A stretch of DNA of 64,000 nucleotides from Calditrichia bacterium (GTDB taxonomy: Bacteria > Calditrichota > Calditrichia > Calditrichales > J004), in NCBI GenBank assembly GCA_020635035.1, contig JACKAO010000008.1, forward strand, positions 62,001 through 126,000. The letters are read 5' to 3'. This document shows, in pieces, positions 17,013 through 25,739 of this stretch (position 1 is its first letter; the number at the start of each line of letters is the position of its first letter). The translations under genes were made by a program, and so were the position numbers. The notes beneath the pieces are model-generated. The model saw only the letters and a list, made by a program, of their open reading frames with translations, ran no database searches and was not told where the DNA came from.

Positions 17013-18895
17013 TTTTTAAATTCCAGGATATTATTACTCAAATCGGCATCAATCCGGCTGATATCGATAAGTTCAGCGCTACTAAGCCGCCCGGGGCTAT
17101 CAACTTTTACTGACAGTTTCGTTTTTCCATCCTGCCATACAGCTGCACTTTGCTGAACGATGTTTTCTGTACCGTCATCATAAATCAGTTTGAGTGAGAT
17201 TGGAACAGGATAGCTGCCTTTTCTTAAAACAATAACAGCATCGGGCTGATCTGTTTTTTGAAGTGCAAGATCCGCATAACCATACTCAAAAAACCAGGGC
17301 CGGATAAGCCAGCTTAAATCTTTTTTACTTACTTCCTGAAATGTATTAAAAAAGTCGTAAGGTGTCGGGTGTTTACTTTTCCAGCGCTTCATAAAAGTTT
17401 GTAAACAATTAATAAACATGTCATCACCCAGCCAATTTTTAAGAACAAGATAAAAGGATGCCGCTTTCACGTAAGTGTTATCATGATAAACAGGACGTTT
17501 AAGATAATCAGAAAGTGCAAACAAAGGCATATCCTGGGCAAAACCCTTATGCTCCTGGTAACCAGGCATAAAATAAAACTCGGCATGTTCTTCGCCGATC
17601 ATATCAGATGTTATCACAAAATGTCCAAAGGTAGCCCAGCCTTCATCCATCCAGCCATATTTGCTTTCATTAATTCCGCAATAGAAAGGCATATATGTGT
17701 GTAAGATCTCATGAATGGTCAGTTTTACAGTCCGGTTAATATCATCATAAGCCTGATCATTAACCATCATCGGGTATTCCATGTTACCAAGTCCGTTAAA
17801 CACGGTTAGTTTAGGATAAGGAAAAGCAATTCCCGGAAGTTTTTCAGACATATAAGAGATTGCTTTTCGCGCAATATCTGCCACTTCATAAAAATCTTTC
17901 GCACTTCGGGTATAGACCGCATCAACATAAACCGATTGCCCGCTTTGTTTATCAACCACCAATTTGGAGCCATCCCACAAATAATGGTCGCTTAAACCAA
18001 AGGCAAAATCAGGTACATCTTGTGCTTTAAAGTGAAAGGTATTGAAATCGGAATTTTTAGAAATGTTCTCAAAAGTAAATTCTGTTGAATCAATAATGTG
18101 CGTGATTACTTCATTTTGTAGTGATTGATTATAACGATCCAGCCAGGGATTTTTAAGAATTTCTGCGGGATTCTGCCATTCTCCTGTCGCCCTTACCAAA
18201 AAGCCGCCCGGGACTGTCACTTTAACATCATAGCTCCCAAAATCATTATAAAATTCGGACAAACCAAGGTAAAGGAATTCATTCCAACCATCAATATCAT
18301 CATAAACAGCAACCCGCGGGAAAAAATAAGCAATGAAAAAACTGGTTGAATCAATGCCCCCTTCACGGTAATGACTGTTCTGGTTTACTTTAAAATTCCA
18401 GCTGATATCAATGCTGATCTTGTCACCTGCAGGTAAGGCATCCGGTAAATTGATCCAGCAATTGGTCTCCGTATATTCAAGATTTTTTGCTTCGCCGGAT
18501 GTATCCAGGGCGGCTCCATTAATGACAATACTTTCAATTGCCACACCGTCAATCAGATCATTCATATCGGCCGGGTAATCCCTGTAATTGTCCTTTTTTA
18601 AAATGTTTGGAAACAGGTGCAGCAAAATGCGCTTTAGCGAATCCGGACTGTTATTAAAATATTGGATTGTCTCATTTCCCGAAAGCATCCGGGTTGCCGG
18701 ATTAAATCGAACATCAATCCTGTAATCAGCATGATTCTGCCAGTAGTCTCTTCCCGGGTTTCCGTCATTTGACCGTGTGCTCTTCAGATATGCGTTTTGA
18801 ATATCCAAAGGCATATAAATATCGGACATTTGCGCACTTAAAGAGCCCTGCCAAATGGTTTGAACTAAAATTATTGCAATGATAAATTCTCTCAT
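17009..18895 (-). CDS. Secreted M1-family zinc aminopeptidase
   Basis: A 628-residue gluzincin. After a signal peptide (ends LSAQ) comes the M1 N-terminal beta saddle, then the catalytic domain with GNMEYP in the place of the GAMEN exopeptidase motif and the zinc signature HEILH (395-399) followed after 18 residues by the third ligand Glu418 in WMDEGWATF. The M1 HEXXH-X18-E spacing is exact. The C-terminal part is a beta domain that replaces the long ARM domain of larger members. It is exported and probably trims peptides in the periplasm or outside. It is the first gene of a two-gene operon with the GH9-NodB enzyme. Confidence 0.88.
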   Translation of the reverse strand: MREFIIAIILVQTIWQGSLSAQMSDIYMPLDIQNAYLKSTRSNDGNPGRDYWQNHADYRIDVRFNPATRMLSGNETIQYFNNSPDSLKRILLHLFPNILKKDNYRDYPADMNDLIDGVAIESIVINGAALDTSGEAKNLEYTETNCWINLPDALPAGDKISIDISWNFKVNQNSHYREGGIDSTSFFIAYFFPRVAVYDDIDGWNEFLYLGLSEFYNDFGSYDVKVTVPGGFLVRATGEWQNPAEILKNPWLDRYNQSLQNEVITHIIDSTEFTFENISKNSDFNTFHFKAQDVPDFAFGLSDHYLWDGSKLVVDKQSGQSVYVDAVYTRSAKDFYEVADIARKAISYMSEKLPGIAFPYPKLTVFNGLGNMEYPMMVNDQAYDDINRTVKLTIHEILHTYMPFYCGINESKYGWMDEGWATFGHFVITSDMIGEEHAEFYFMPGYQEHKGFAQDMPLFALSDYLKRPVYHDNTYVKAASFYLVLKNWLGDDMFINCLQTFMKRWKSKHPTPYDFFNTFQEVSKKDLSWLIRPWFFEYGYADLALQKTDQPDAVIVLRKGSYPVPISLKLIYDDGTENIVQQSAAVWQDGKTKLSVKVDSPGRLSSAELIDISRIDADLSNNILEFKK

Positions 18896-19002
18896 CCATC
18901 CGTTCCTTATTGATATTAAATCTTGCAGGAAAACAAAGCTTTAAATAATATATCTTAAAGGCAGAACTAAAGAAATTATTTTTGTTTTTTTAAACCTTCA
19001 GA

Positions 19003-21552
19003 TTAAAAACTAAAACGCAGGAAAACGGTGGGGGTAAAACCAAGTTTATTGACATCTTTACTGATCAGCTGACCATCCTGAACTGAAAAATTTTTATACC
19101 AGGTATTTTGCTGATCAAACAGATTGTATATCGATATACCAAGATTAATTTTATACCAGGGTGCCGGATAATGATAATTCAGACTAAAATCAACACGTGT
19201 TTCATCGGGAAGACGTTCACTATTGCGATTTAGTGGAGCCGTTAAAATGTAAGACCCATCTCCAACTTCCGCTATTAGCGGCAATGAATATGGAGTACCG
19301 GAAGTATAATAACCAGACACAGCAAAAACCAGCGAACCCAAGGTATATTTTGCAATAGCTTTAAGCGAATGTGGAGTTTCACCGGATAGTGGATAGGGAG
19401 CGCCTGCCGGAATATTTATTTTACTGCTATTATAACTGTAGCTAAGCCAGCCATCAAAGACGCTGTTTTTATGATGCAGAAGTACATCTATACCATTTGA
19501 TTTTGTTTCTCGCTGCACCAGGGCAGGAATGATAACATTCCCGGCACTAATGGTGTTGATTTGCTCAATAATACCTTTGGATTGTTTGTGATAATACTCC
19601 ATATCTATGTCGAATAGCTTCCCATTCCAGTTAAACCCGATTGTATAGTGATTTGATCTACCAGGTTTTAAAACGGTGTTGTCATTTACCAGCCAGTTTA
19701 ACTGCCCGATATAGTTAGGGAACTCATAGCCAAAATTGCTGACAAACTGATGATATTGACCTGCCGAAGCTTTAAGCTGGATCGATTTGGTCAGACTATA
19801 ATTAGCTGCCAGCCGGGGTGAATAAAAATATTTATCTGCAAGATCGAAATGTGTTATGCGCAAAGATGGCCGCATCTTTAAATGATCTGAAATCTGCCAG
19901 TCATCCTGGAGATAGAATATATTCTGTTGTGCTTCTATACCATGGGTTAAAATCCTGGCAAACTGCGGATGCCATTCAACAAAATCGGTTTTAACTTTTT
20001 TAAACTGGTAACCGAACGAAAAGGAATGGTTTTTAATACCATCCCACTGATTATCCAATTTTATTGAGAAATCATCAATGCTGTTTTTTACACGGGATGC
20101 CTGATCTGAAGCCCCATATAAACCTTCAACTGCACTGCTGTCCTGGTTAATTTTATAAGCAGATTGTGTAACCTGCAGATCCGTTTGAAACGTTTTATCC
20201 CAGGCGCGGAACCAGGAAGCACTTAAGCCGCTGTTTGACCAGATCCATTCACGGGAACTGAAAGCGTTCAGGTCACCACGATTGGCACTCATTATATCCT
20301 GTGACCGGAAAAAAGAAAAATTAACCAGATCTTTTGATGTTGGCGTAAGACTGATTTTAGCATAAGTATCCCAAAAAGTAATTTCTGGCGTTGGATTGTC
20401 TGTGACGTCATTTTCAGAAGTTGTCTGGATAAAATCATTTATAAAAGGTGGTGTTTGATTTATGGTTTTATATAAATTCCGGGCGAGATAGGTATTGAGC
20501 GAATGGCGCCCGCTTAATAAAATGGTTGCGTAATCCATTACCGGAACCTGCACCATGCCCTGGGCAGCCATCTCATTTGTCTCGAAATCAATATGTGCCT
20601 TTTGAAAATCACCGTTCTTGCCAGTCATTTCAACGACGCCTGATAATTTGCCGCCAAACTTTGCAGGGAAATTACTTTTATACAGTTGAACATCTTTAAC
20701 AATTGATGTCGGGACTGCGCTGAGTATGCCAAAGGCATGATCCATATGATAAAGGGTTATACCATCAAGTGTTACAAGGTTTTCTGAAGGCAGGCCGCCG
20801 CGGATATTCAGGACAGTACTACTGTTTGATCTTTGATCCACTCCCGGCAAATAGGTTAGGGCCCTAATCATATCACGCCCTGCAATAACGGGAAGTTGGT
20901 CAAACTGCCGGCTATTCAATGACATTTGCCCGGAATTTTTTCCAATGCTGAAAATATCCTGGTTTTCATCCTGTACAATTACAGGATCACTTTCCAAATT
21001 CTGTGGTGTAAGAGTTACGTACAAAACCGGTGATAAGTCAGTATTGTCTATATAAATCTGGCTGCTTTTGTAACCAATGTAATCCGCCATTAGTGTAGAT
21101 GATGGTGGTACATCAAGCAGGGCAAAACGTCCTTCACTGTTAGATGAAGTACCACGGCTGCTGCCTTCCAGGATAATGTTCGCATAGGGAAGTGTCTCAC
21201 CGCTGCTGGCATCGATAATCCATCCATAAACATCTATGTTTTGATTTCGTTTTGGATAAAGAATAATCTGAGTTGAACTCTCTTCACGAAAGGCAATATC
21301 CGTATTTTTAAGCATTATGTTTAATGCCTGTTCAACAGACATATCTCTTATTTCGCAATTAACCCTTTTATCCTTTAATAAATCATCAGAATACAAAATG
21401 TCAACTTGATACAACTGACCCAGTTTCTCAATAGCCGTTTTTAGATCGGTGTCATGCATCTTTATTGAATTTACCTGTTCCTGCCGGGGAAACTGTGCAA
21501 TAAGGTGCGTTGTAAACGAAAGTCCTATTATAAAAAAAAGGATATGCTTCAT
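19003..21552 (-). CDS. TonB-dependent receptor with STN signalling domain (FecA-like)
   Basis: 849 residues: signal peptide, STN domain (about 28-95, the short secretin/TonB domain that contacts an anti-sigma factor), carboxypeptidase-regulatory-like domain (about 105-190), plug (about 200-330) and a C-terminal barrel ending in VFLRFSF. The STN domain makes this a signalling transporter rather than a plain importer. It begins 1 bp after the stop of fecR, and fecR follows an ECF sigma gene, the standard order for cell-surface signalling in Bacteroidota-like bacteria. The ligand is unknown; an iron chelate, oligosaccharide or peptide are all possible. There is no SusD partner beside it. Confidence 0.88.
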   Translation of the reverse strand: MKHILFFIIGLSFTTHLIAQFPRQEQVNSIKMHDTDLKTAIEKLGQLYQVDILYSDDLLKDKRVNCEIRDMSVEQALNIMLKNTDIAFREESSTQIILYPKRNQNIDVYGWIIDASSGETLPYANIILEGSSRGTSSNSEGRFALLDVPPSSTLMADYIGYKSSQIYIDNTDLSPVLYVTLTPQNLESDPVIVQDENQDIFSIGKNSGQMSLNSRQFDQLPVIAGRDMIRALTYLPGVDQRSNSSTVLNIRGGLPSENLVTLDGITLYHMDHAFGILSAVPTSIVKDVQLYKSNFPAKFGGKLSGVVEMTGKNGDFQKAHIDFETNEMAAQGMVQVPVMDYATILLSGRHSLNTYLARNLYKTINQTPPFINDFIQTTSENDVTDNPTPEITFWDTYAKISLTPTSKDLVNFSFFRSQDIMSANRGDLNAFSSREWIWSNSGLSASWFRAWDKTFQTDLQVTQSAYKINQDSSAVEGLYGASDQASRVKNSIDDFSIKLDNQWDGIKNHSFSFGYQFKKVKTDFVEWHPQFARILTHGIEAQQNIFYLQDDWQISDHLKMRPSLRITHFDLADKYFYSPRLAANYSLTKSIQLKASAGQYHQFVSNFGYEFPNYIGQLNWLVNDNTVLKPGRSNHYTIGFNWNGKLFDIDMEYYHKQSKGIIEQINTISAGNVIIPALVQRETKSNGIDVLLHHKNSVFDGWLSYSYNSSKINIPAGAPYPLSGETPHSLKAIAKYTLGSLVFAVSGYYTSGTPYSLPLIAEVGDGSYILTAPLNRNSERLPDETRVDFSLNYHYPAPWYKINLGISIYNLFDQQNTWYKNFSVQDGQLISKDVNKLGFTPTVFLRFSF

Positions 21553-21553
21553 T

Positions 21554-22543
21554 TTATTTTGAGATGATATAAGAGTTATTATTCCTGGACAATTTTAGAT
21601 TCAGCGCCAGGCAGAAAGATTGTAGTGTTGCATCCACATCATTAGCTGCGTATGAACCTGACATGGTCATAATTTTAATTTCGGGATCAGTCACAATAAT
21701 CTGCGCATCAAAACGGCGTTGTAATTCATCAATGGCTTCTGAAAGCGGTGTTTTATGAAAGACAAAACGATTGTCCAGCCAGCCAATCATATACTCAGCA
21801 TCCACGTTCTGTAACGAATCCGGGACACCTTTATCATTAATAATACCTTTTTGATTTGCAGTAAGATTAAGCGGTTTATAATCTTCCCGGTTTGGAGACA
21901 ATCTTACTTTGCCTTCTGTTACAATAACTTCCGTGCGGTCATATCGTGAAAATACATCAAACGCTGTTCCAAGCACTGTGATTTCTGCGTTGCCTGTTTG
22001 AATTACGAATGGTTTTGTGCTTTTAGTTACTGAAAAATAGGCTTCCCCTTTCAATATAACTTTACGCACATCACCTTTAAAGTCAGCAGCATAATGAATT
22101 TCGCTTTCCGCATTTAATCTAACGGATGATTTATCCGGCAGAATAATGTTTTGCTGTTCTGCGAAAACCGTCTTTACAGTAATGACATCTTCGATAATCA
22201 TTTGCCAGATAAAAAGCCCTGATACTACTAAAATGATTGCAGCAGCCAACCAGGAATATTTGGCAAGCCTGTTTGATATGGGGATGTGATCTAATGAATA
22301 AACATTCGCTGGAGTTGTTTCATTTTTTAATGCAGAATTCTGTAAACGCTTCCAGACTATGGAGGCATCAGGAATTTCCGGTGGTTCAATAGGTTTAATG
22401 TTTTCCAGAAGTTTTCTATACTGCCTGTACTTTTCTTTGTTTTCAGCAGATTGCTTCAGCCAGTCGTTAAACTCTTTTTCAAGTTCAGCTGTTCGCGGTC
22501 CTGAAATGTAGTTTTCTATTAGTTTTATTTCTGAATTGTTCAT
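21554..22543 (-). CDS. FecR-family anti-sigma factor
   Basis: 329 residues. The cytoplasmic N-terminal region (about 1-90) would hold the sigma factor; one membrane helix follows (SWLAAAIILVVSGLFIW, about 95-115); then a periplasmic FecR beta domain (QQNIILPDKSSVRLNAES to GTAFDVFSRY) and a C-terminal DUF4974 domain (about 250-329, ISEAIDELQRRFDAQIIV type) that binds the receptor's STN domain. It transmits ligand binding from the receptor to the sigma factor. Its ATG lies 27 nt after a promoter-like two-box element at 22571-22604, so it may be transcribed both with and without the sigma gene. Confidence 0.9.
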   Translation of the reverse strand: MNNSEIKLIENYISGPRTAELEKEFNDWLKQSAENKEKYRQYRKLLENIKPIEPPEIPDASIVWKRLQNSALKNETTPANVYSLDHIPISNRLAKYSWLAAAIILVVSGLFIWQMIIEDVITVKTVFAEQQNIILPDKSSVRLNAESEIHYAADFKGDVRKVILKGEAYFSVTKSTKPFVIQTGNAEITVLGTAFDVFSRYDRTEVIVTEGKVRLSPNREDYKPLNLTANQKGIINDKGVPDSLQNVDAEYMIGWLDNRFVFHKTPLSEAIDELQRRFDAQIIVTDPEIKIMTMSGSYAANDVDATLQSFCLALNLKLSRNNNSYIISK

Positions 22544-22570
22544 AATCTAAAAATTTTAAATATCCCTAAC

Positions 22571-22604
22571 TTCTATTACGAAAAAAGCGGTCTCCACCCT
22601 ACCT
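22571..22604 (-). promoter_or_regulatory. Candidate ECF promoter before fecR-TonB receptor
   Basis: On the minus strand AGGTAGGGT (22604-22596) is followed after 15 nt by CGTAATAGAA (22580-22571), and the fecR ATG begins 27 nt further on. The same two boxes with 16-nt spacing occur upstream of the divergent DUF4397 gene. The first box includes the stop codon of the sigma gene. The spacing suits a -35/-10 pair and the CGT in the downstream box is common in ECF promoters. The assignment is by internal comparison only. Confidence 0.5.
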
Positions 22605-23162
22605 GAGAAAAATAATTTTTAATGCAACAATAAAACTCAAAAGATGACGCATGTTTTCCCTTAGTATTTTTAAGGTTTTTGTCATGCGTTTTTCAATAGC
22701 CTTTACTGAAAGATTTAGGATGTCTGCAATCTCTTCATATTTAAGACCATCAACATGACGCATGATAAATACTTCCCGCTGCTTATCGGTTAAACTTTGA
22801 AGTGCGCTGTCAAACGCCTGTTGAAAATCAATACTCCTTTCCTCCTGATCGGATTCCGGTTCCGGAGAGAATTCAAGCGGCACAGTATTACGCACACTTT
22901 GTTTTCGCAAATGGTCAATACTCAGATTGATAACGGAGCGAAACAAAAAAGCTTTTATACTTTGTGTCGCATCCAGACTATTACGGTTCTGCCAGGTTTT
23001 CGTAAATACTTCCTGGATCAAATCCAGAGCCAGATCCTTATCCCTGACCCGCCGCCAGGTAAACCGATACAGGTTTTCATAGTAACGATTGTAAAGCACT
23101 TGAAAGGCTTTAGCATCGGACGCTTTTATGTCTTTTACAAGCTTTTGATCACTGATTTGCAT
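22599..23162 (-). CDS. ECF RNA polymerase sigma factor (FecI-like)
   Basis: 187 residues with the two domains of group IV sigma factors. Region 2 (about 20-90) includes YENLYRFTWRRVRDKDLALD and the FTKTWQN helix; region 4 (about 120-175) includes LTDKQREVFIMRHVDGLKYE and a helix-turn-helix (EEIADILNLSVKAIEKRM). It is followed by fecR and a signalling TonB receptor, so it should direct RNA polymerase to that receptor operon when the ligand is present. The start ATG at 23162 has no strong Shine-Dalgarno sequence. The two-box elements at 22571-22604 and 23236-23270 are its most likely targets. Confidence 0.9.
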   Translation of the reverse strand: MQISDQKLVKDIKASDAKAFQVLYNRYYENLYRFTWRRVRDKDLALDLIQEVFTKTWQNRNSLDATQSIKAFLFRSVINLSIDHLRKQSVRNTVPLEFSPEPESDQEERSIDFQQAFDSALQSLTDKQREVFIMRHVDGLKYEEIADILNLSVKAIEKRMTKTLKILRENMRHLLSFIVALKIIFLR

Positions 23163-23235
23163 AGTTAGTGGTTAAGCATACGAATTCTTAAAAAAGAAAA
23201 CAATATCCCTGTAGTTTAAAAAATTTTAAAAGGCA

Positions 23236-23270
23236 AGGTAGGGTTTATCAAAGTCTTCTTCGTAACAGAA
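23236..23270 (+). promoter_or_regulatory. Candidate ECF promoter before the DUF4397 T9SS gene
   Basis: AGGTAGGGT (23236-23244) and CGTAACAGAA (23261-23270) are separated by 16 nt and end 50 nt before the ATG at 23321. They match the element upstream of fecR at 9 of 9 and 9 of 10 positions, while the flanking bases differ. This suggests that the neighbouring ECF sigma factor also controls this secreted protein. Confidence 0.5.
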
Positions 23271-23320
23271 ATCAAAGCGCGCAAACTAAAATAAATTACA
23301 ATCACATTGCAGGAGGAGAT

Positions 23321-25048
23321 ATGAAGTACTTTTATAATCTGTTATTTTCAATGCTTTTAATTGCGGGAGCAGCCTATGCACAGACCGCCCGTCTACAAGT
23401 CATTCATAATGCAGCTGATCCGGCTGCAGCGACAGTGGATGTCTACCTGAATGGTTCTATTTTGCTGGATGATTTTGCTTTCCGTAACGCAACACCTTTT
23501 ATAGATGCACCTGCCGGGACAACAATTAATGTTGGAATCGCGCCGGGTAATTCATCAAGTGCAGCAGATACTATAAAAAACTTTCCTTTGATTCTTTCAG
23601 AAAATGAAACCTATGTGGCTATTGCCAATGGTGTACTTGATCCACATTCATTTGAATCAAATCCCGATCATCGGAGCACAGGATTTACACTGTTTATCAA
23701 TGCAATGGGTCGCGAAGCAGGTTCAACAAATGATCAGGTTGATTTCTTTGCAGTGCACGGGGCAACCGATGCACCAACTGTTGATATTATTGCCAGAAAT
23801 GTTGCAACTCTTGTTGATGATGCAGCTTATGGTGATGTGACAGGATATCTGACTGTTCCGGCTGCCAGTTACATGCTGGATGTGACTCCGGGTGGAGATA
23901 ATTCTTCTATCGTTGCTACTTTTAAAGCTGATCTTTCGGGTCTGGCCGGCGGTGCTGCTGCTGTTTTTGCTTCCGGTTTTCTGAGCCCGGACAATGATCA
24001 AAATGGAGAAGCGTTTGGTATTTATGCAGCTTTGCCAAACGGTGATGTTGTGGCTTTTGATCCGGTTACAACGGCGCGTCTGCAGGTAATTCACAATGCC
24101 GCTGATCCGGCTGCTGCCAGTGTGGATGTGTATCTGAATGATGGTTTACTATTAGATGATTTCGCTTTCAGAACAGCAACTCCTTTTATTGATGCGCCTG
24201 CAAATCAGTTGATCAATGTTGGTGTTGCTGCCGGCAACAGTTCATCCGCAGCCGATACATTGAAAAACTTCAGTCTTAATTTAATGGCTGGTGAAACTTA
24301 TGTCGCAATTGCAAATGGTGTGCTTGATCCCAGTGCTTTTGAAGCTAATCCTGACGGCAGATCAACAGCTTTTACACTCTTCATTAACGCTATGGCCCGT
24401 GAGATTGCTGATAGCACCAATGTGGATTTCTTTGTAGTGCATGGCGCCAGTGATGCTCCAACCGTTGATGTAATAGCCCGTGATGTTGCTACGCTTGTTG
24501 ATGATGCGGCATACGGTGATATGACCGGATATATTTCGGTACCCCCGGCATCTTACACCCTGGACATCACACCTGGTAATGACAACAATACAATCGTAGC
24601 TTCATTTAATGCTGACCTAAGCGGCTTAGCTGGTCAATCTGCAACGGTTCTTGCTTCAGGCTTCCTGAGTCCTGGCAATGATCAGAATGGACAATCATTT
24701 GGTCTGATTGCTGTGCTGGCAAGTGGTGACGTTGTTTCCTTAAATCCTGTAACTGGTCTGGAACAGTTTGGGGAAGCAATCCCGGTTAAATTTGATCTTA
24801 AGCAAAATTATCCAAATCCATTTAACCCGGAAACACAAATTGAATTCAGTATTCCGGCTAATCAAAAAGTGGCTCTGAAGGTTTATGATATCAGTGGAAG
24901 AGAAGTTGCTGAATTATTAAACGAAAGCCTTGCTGCAGGCGCATATTCCGTGCCGTTCAATGCAACAAATCTTAGTTCTGGTATATATTTCTATCGCCTT
25001 CAGACCGATAATTTTGTAGAGACAAAAAGAATGACACTTCTGAAATAA
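23321..25048 (+). CDS. DUF4397 repeat protein with T9SS sorting domain
   Basis: 575 residues, preceded by a perfect AGGAGG at 23311-23316. A signal peptide (ends AYAQ) is followed by two near-identical units of about 229 residues (about 24-252 and 253-480), each opening ARLQVIHNAADPAAA and containing two DUF4397-like beta domains. The C-terminal 85 residues are a type IX secretion sorting domain with NYPNPFNPETQ and the final SGIYFYRLQ...KRMTLLK. DUF4397 proteins are extracellular beta proteins of unknown role. The gene is divergent from the sigma gene and carries a promoter-like element shared with fecR, so its expression is probably tied to the receptor's ligand. A terminator follows at 25071. 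Confidence 0.85.
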   Translation: MKYFYNLLFSMLLIAGAAYAQTARLQVIHNAADPAAATVDVYLNGSILLDDFAFRNATPFIDAPAGTTINVGIAPGNSSSAADTIKNFPLILSENETYVAIANGVLDPHSFESNPDHRSTGFTLFINAMGREAGSTNDQVDFFAVHGATDAPTVDIIARNVATLVDDAAYGDVTGYLTVPAASYMLDVTPGGDNSSIVATFKADLSGLAGGAAAVFASGFLSPDNDQNGEAFGIYAALPNGDVVAFDPVTTARLQVIHNAADPAAASVDVYLNDGLLLDDFAFRTATPFIDAPANQLINVGVAAGNSSSAADTLKNFSLNLMAGETYVAIANGVLDPSAFEANPDGRSTAFTLFINAMAREIADSTNVDFFVVHGASDAPTVDVIARDVATLVDDAAYGDMTGYISVPPASYTLDITPGNDNNTIVASFNADLSGLAGQSATVLASGFLSPGNDQNGQSFGLIAVLASGDVVSLNPVTGLEQFGEAIPVKFDLKQNYPNPFNPETQIEFSIPANQKVALKVYDISGREVAELLNESLAAGAYSVPFNATNLSSGIYFYRLQTDNFVETKRMTLLK

Positions 25049-25070
25049 AATAGATCTTAAATTTGCGGGA

Positions 25071-25101
25071 AAAGCAGGTGCATCTTGTGCCTGCTTTTTT
25101 T
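25071..25101 (+). terminator. Rho-independent terminator after the DUF4397 gene
   Basis: Stem AAAGCAGG (25071-25078) pairs with CCTGCTTT (25090-25097), extended inward by weaker pairs, and is followed by a run of T to 25101. It ends at the stop codon of the convergent SRPBCC-like gene (25100), so it may serve both transcripts. Confidence 0.8.
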
Positions 25102-25651
25102 ATTTCGATTTTTCTGCAGATTTTTTTACAATCCTTAACATCTCTTTTCTTATTAGCCCACTGAAGGGCCGGATTAATGTCCAGTAGATTGAAAACTTTA
25201 ACCGGCTTATTCTATCGGGGCAATGAATGCGCGTTTCAGTTTCAAGGATATTAACGCCATTTTTTTCTGAAATCTCGAAACTCCAAACCGCTTTTGCAAA
25301 GCCATTTTCGTTAAAATTAACAAAATCAGATACTGGCATTTTTTTCAGAGCACCCGCAGGAGTCCAGAATTTTCCGGCTAATCCAAGAATAATATATCGA
25401 TTGGTTTTTTCAGCTAACAGAATAAATCCGTTTTGCGTGAAACCACTCAGGCCAATATCTGTTGATGATTTCTTCCAGGAAAAAAGTCTGTTTAAGCCTC
25501 GCAGTTTAAACAGAAATTTTATAATAAAGGACTCCTTCAAATTAATATTTACAACACTCCTATAAATCTCATCCACCCCGGCGTTAATTTCTATTTTGTG
25601 ATACTCCTTTTTTTCATATTTAAAAAGATATTTATCAAGAAGATGTGGCAT
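25100..25651 (-). CDS. SRPBCC-like (START-fold) hypothetical protein
   Basis: A 183-residue soluble protein without signal peptide. It opens with a strand resembling the SRPBCC ligand-binding fold (HKIEINAGVDEIYRSV), passes through long beta strands (GFILLAEKTNRYIILGLAGKF, AVWSFEIS..NILETETRIHC) and ends in a long C-terminal helix (SGLIRKEMLRIVKKSAEK). That pattern suits lipid- or hydrophobe-binding proteins of the polyketide-cyclase/START superfamily. No catalytic motif is visible. It is a single gene, convergent with the DUF4397 gene and divergent from the aspartase fusion. The function is unknown and the fold call is from pattern only. Confidence 0.55.
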   Translation of the reverse strand: MPHLLDKYLFKYEKKEYHKIEINAGVDEIYRSVVNINLKESFIIKFLFKLRGLNRLFSWKKSSTDIGLSGFTQNGFILLAEKTNRYIILGLAGKFWTPAGALKKMPVSDFVNFNENGFAKAVWSFEISEKNGVNILETETRIHCPDRISRLKFSIYWTLIRPFSGLIRKEMLRIVKKSAEKSK

Positions 25652-25739
25652 AAATTGCTGCTATTATGTGTTTATTTTTAAATGAATATTAAACTAATTC
25701 CGTATATTAAAAAAATTTCAGCTTAAAAAGGATAAGATT

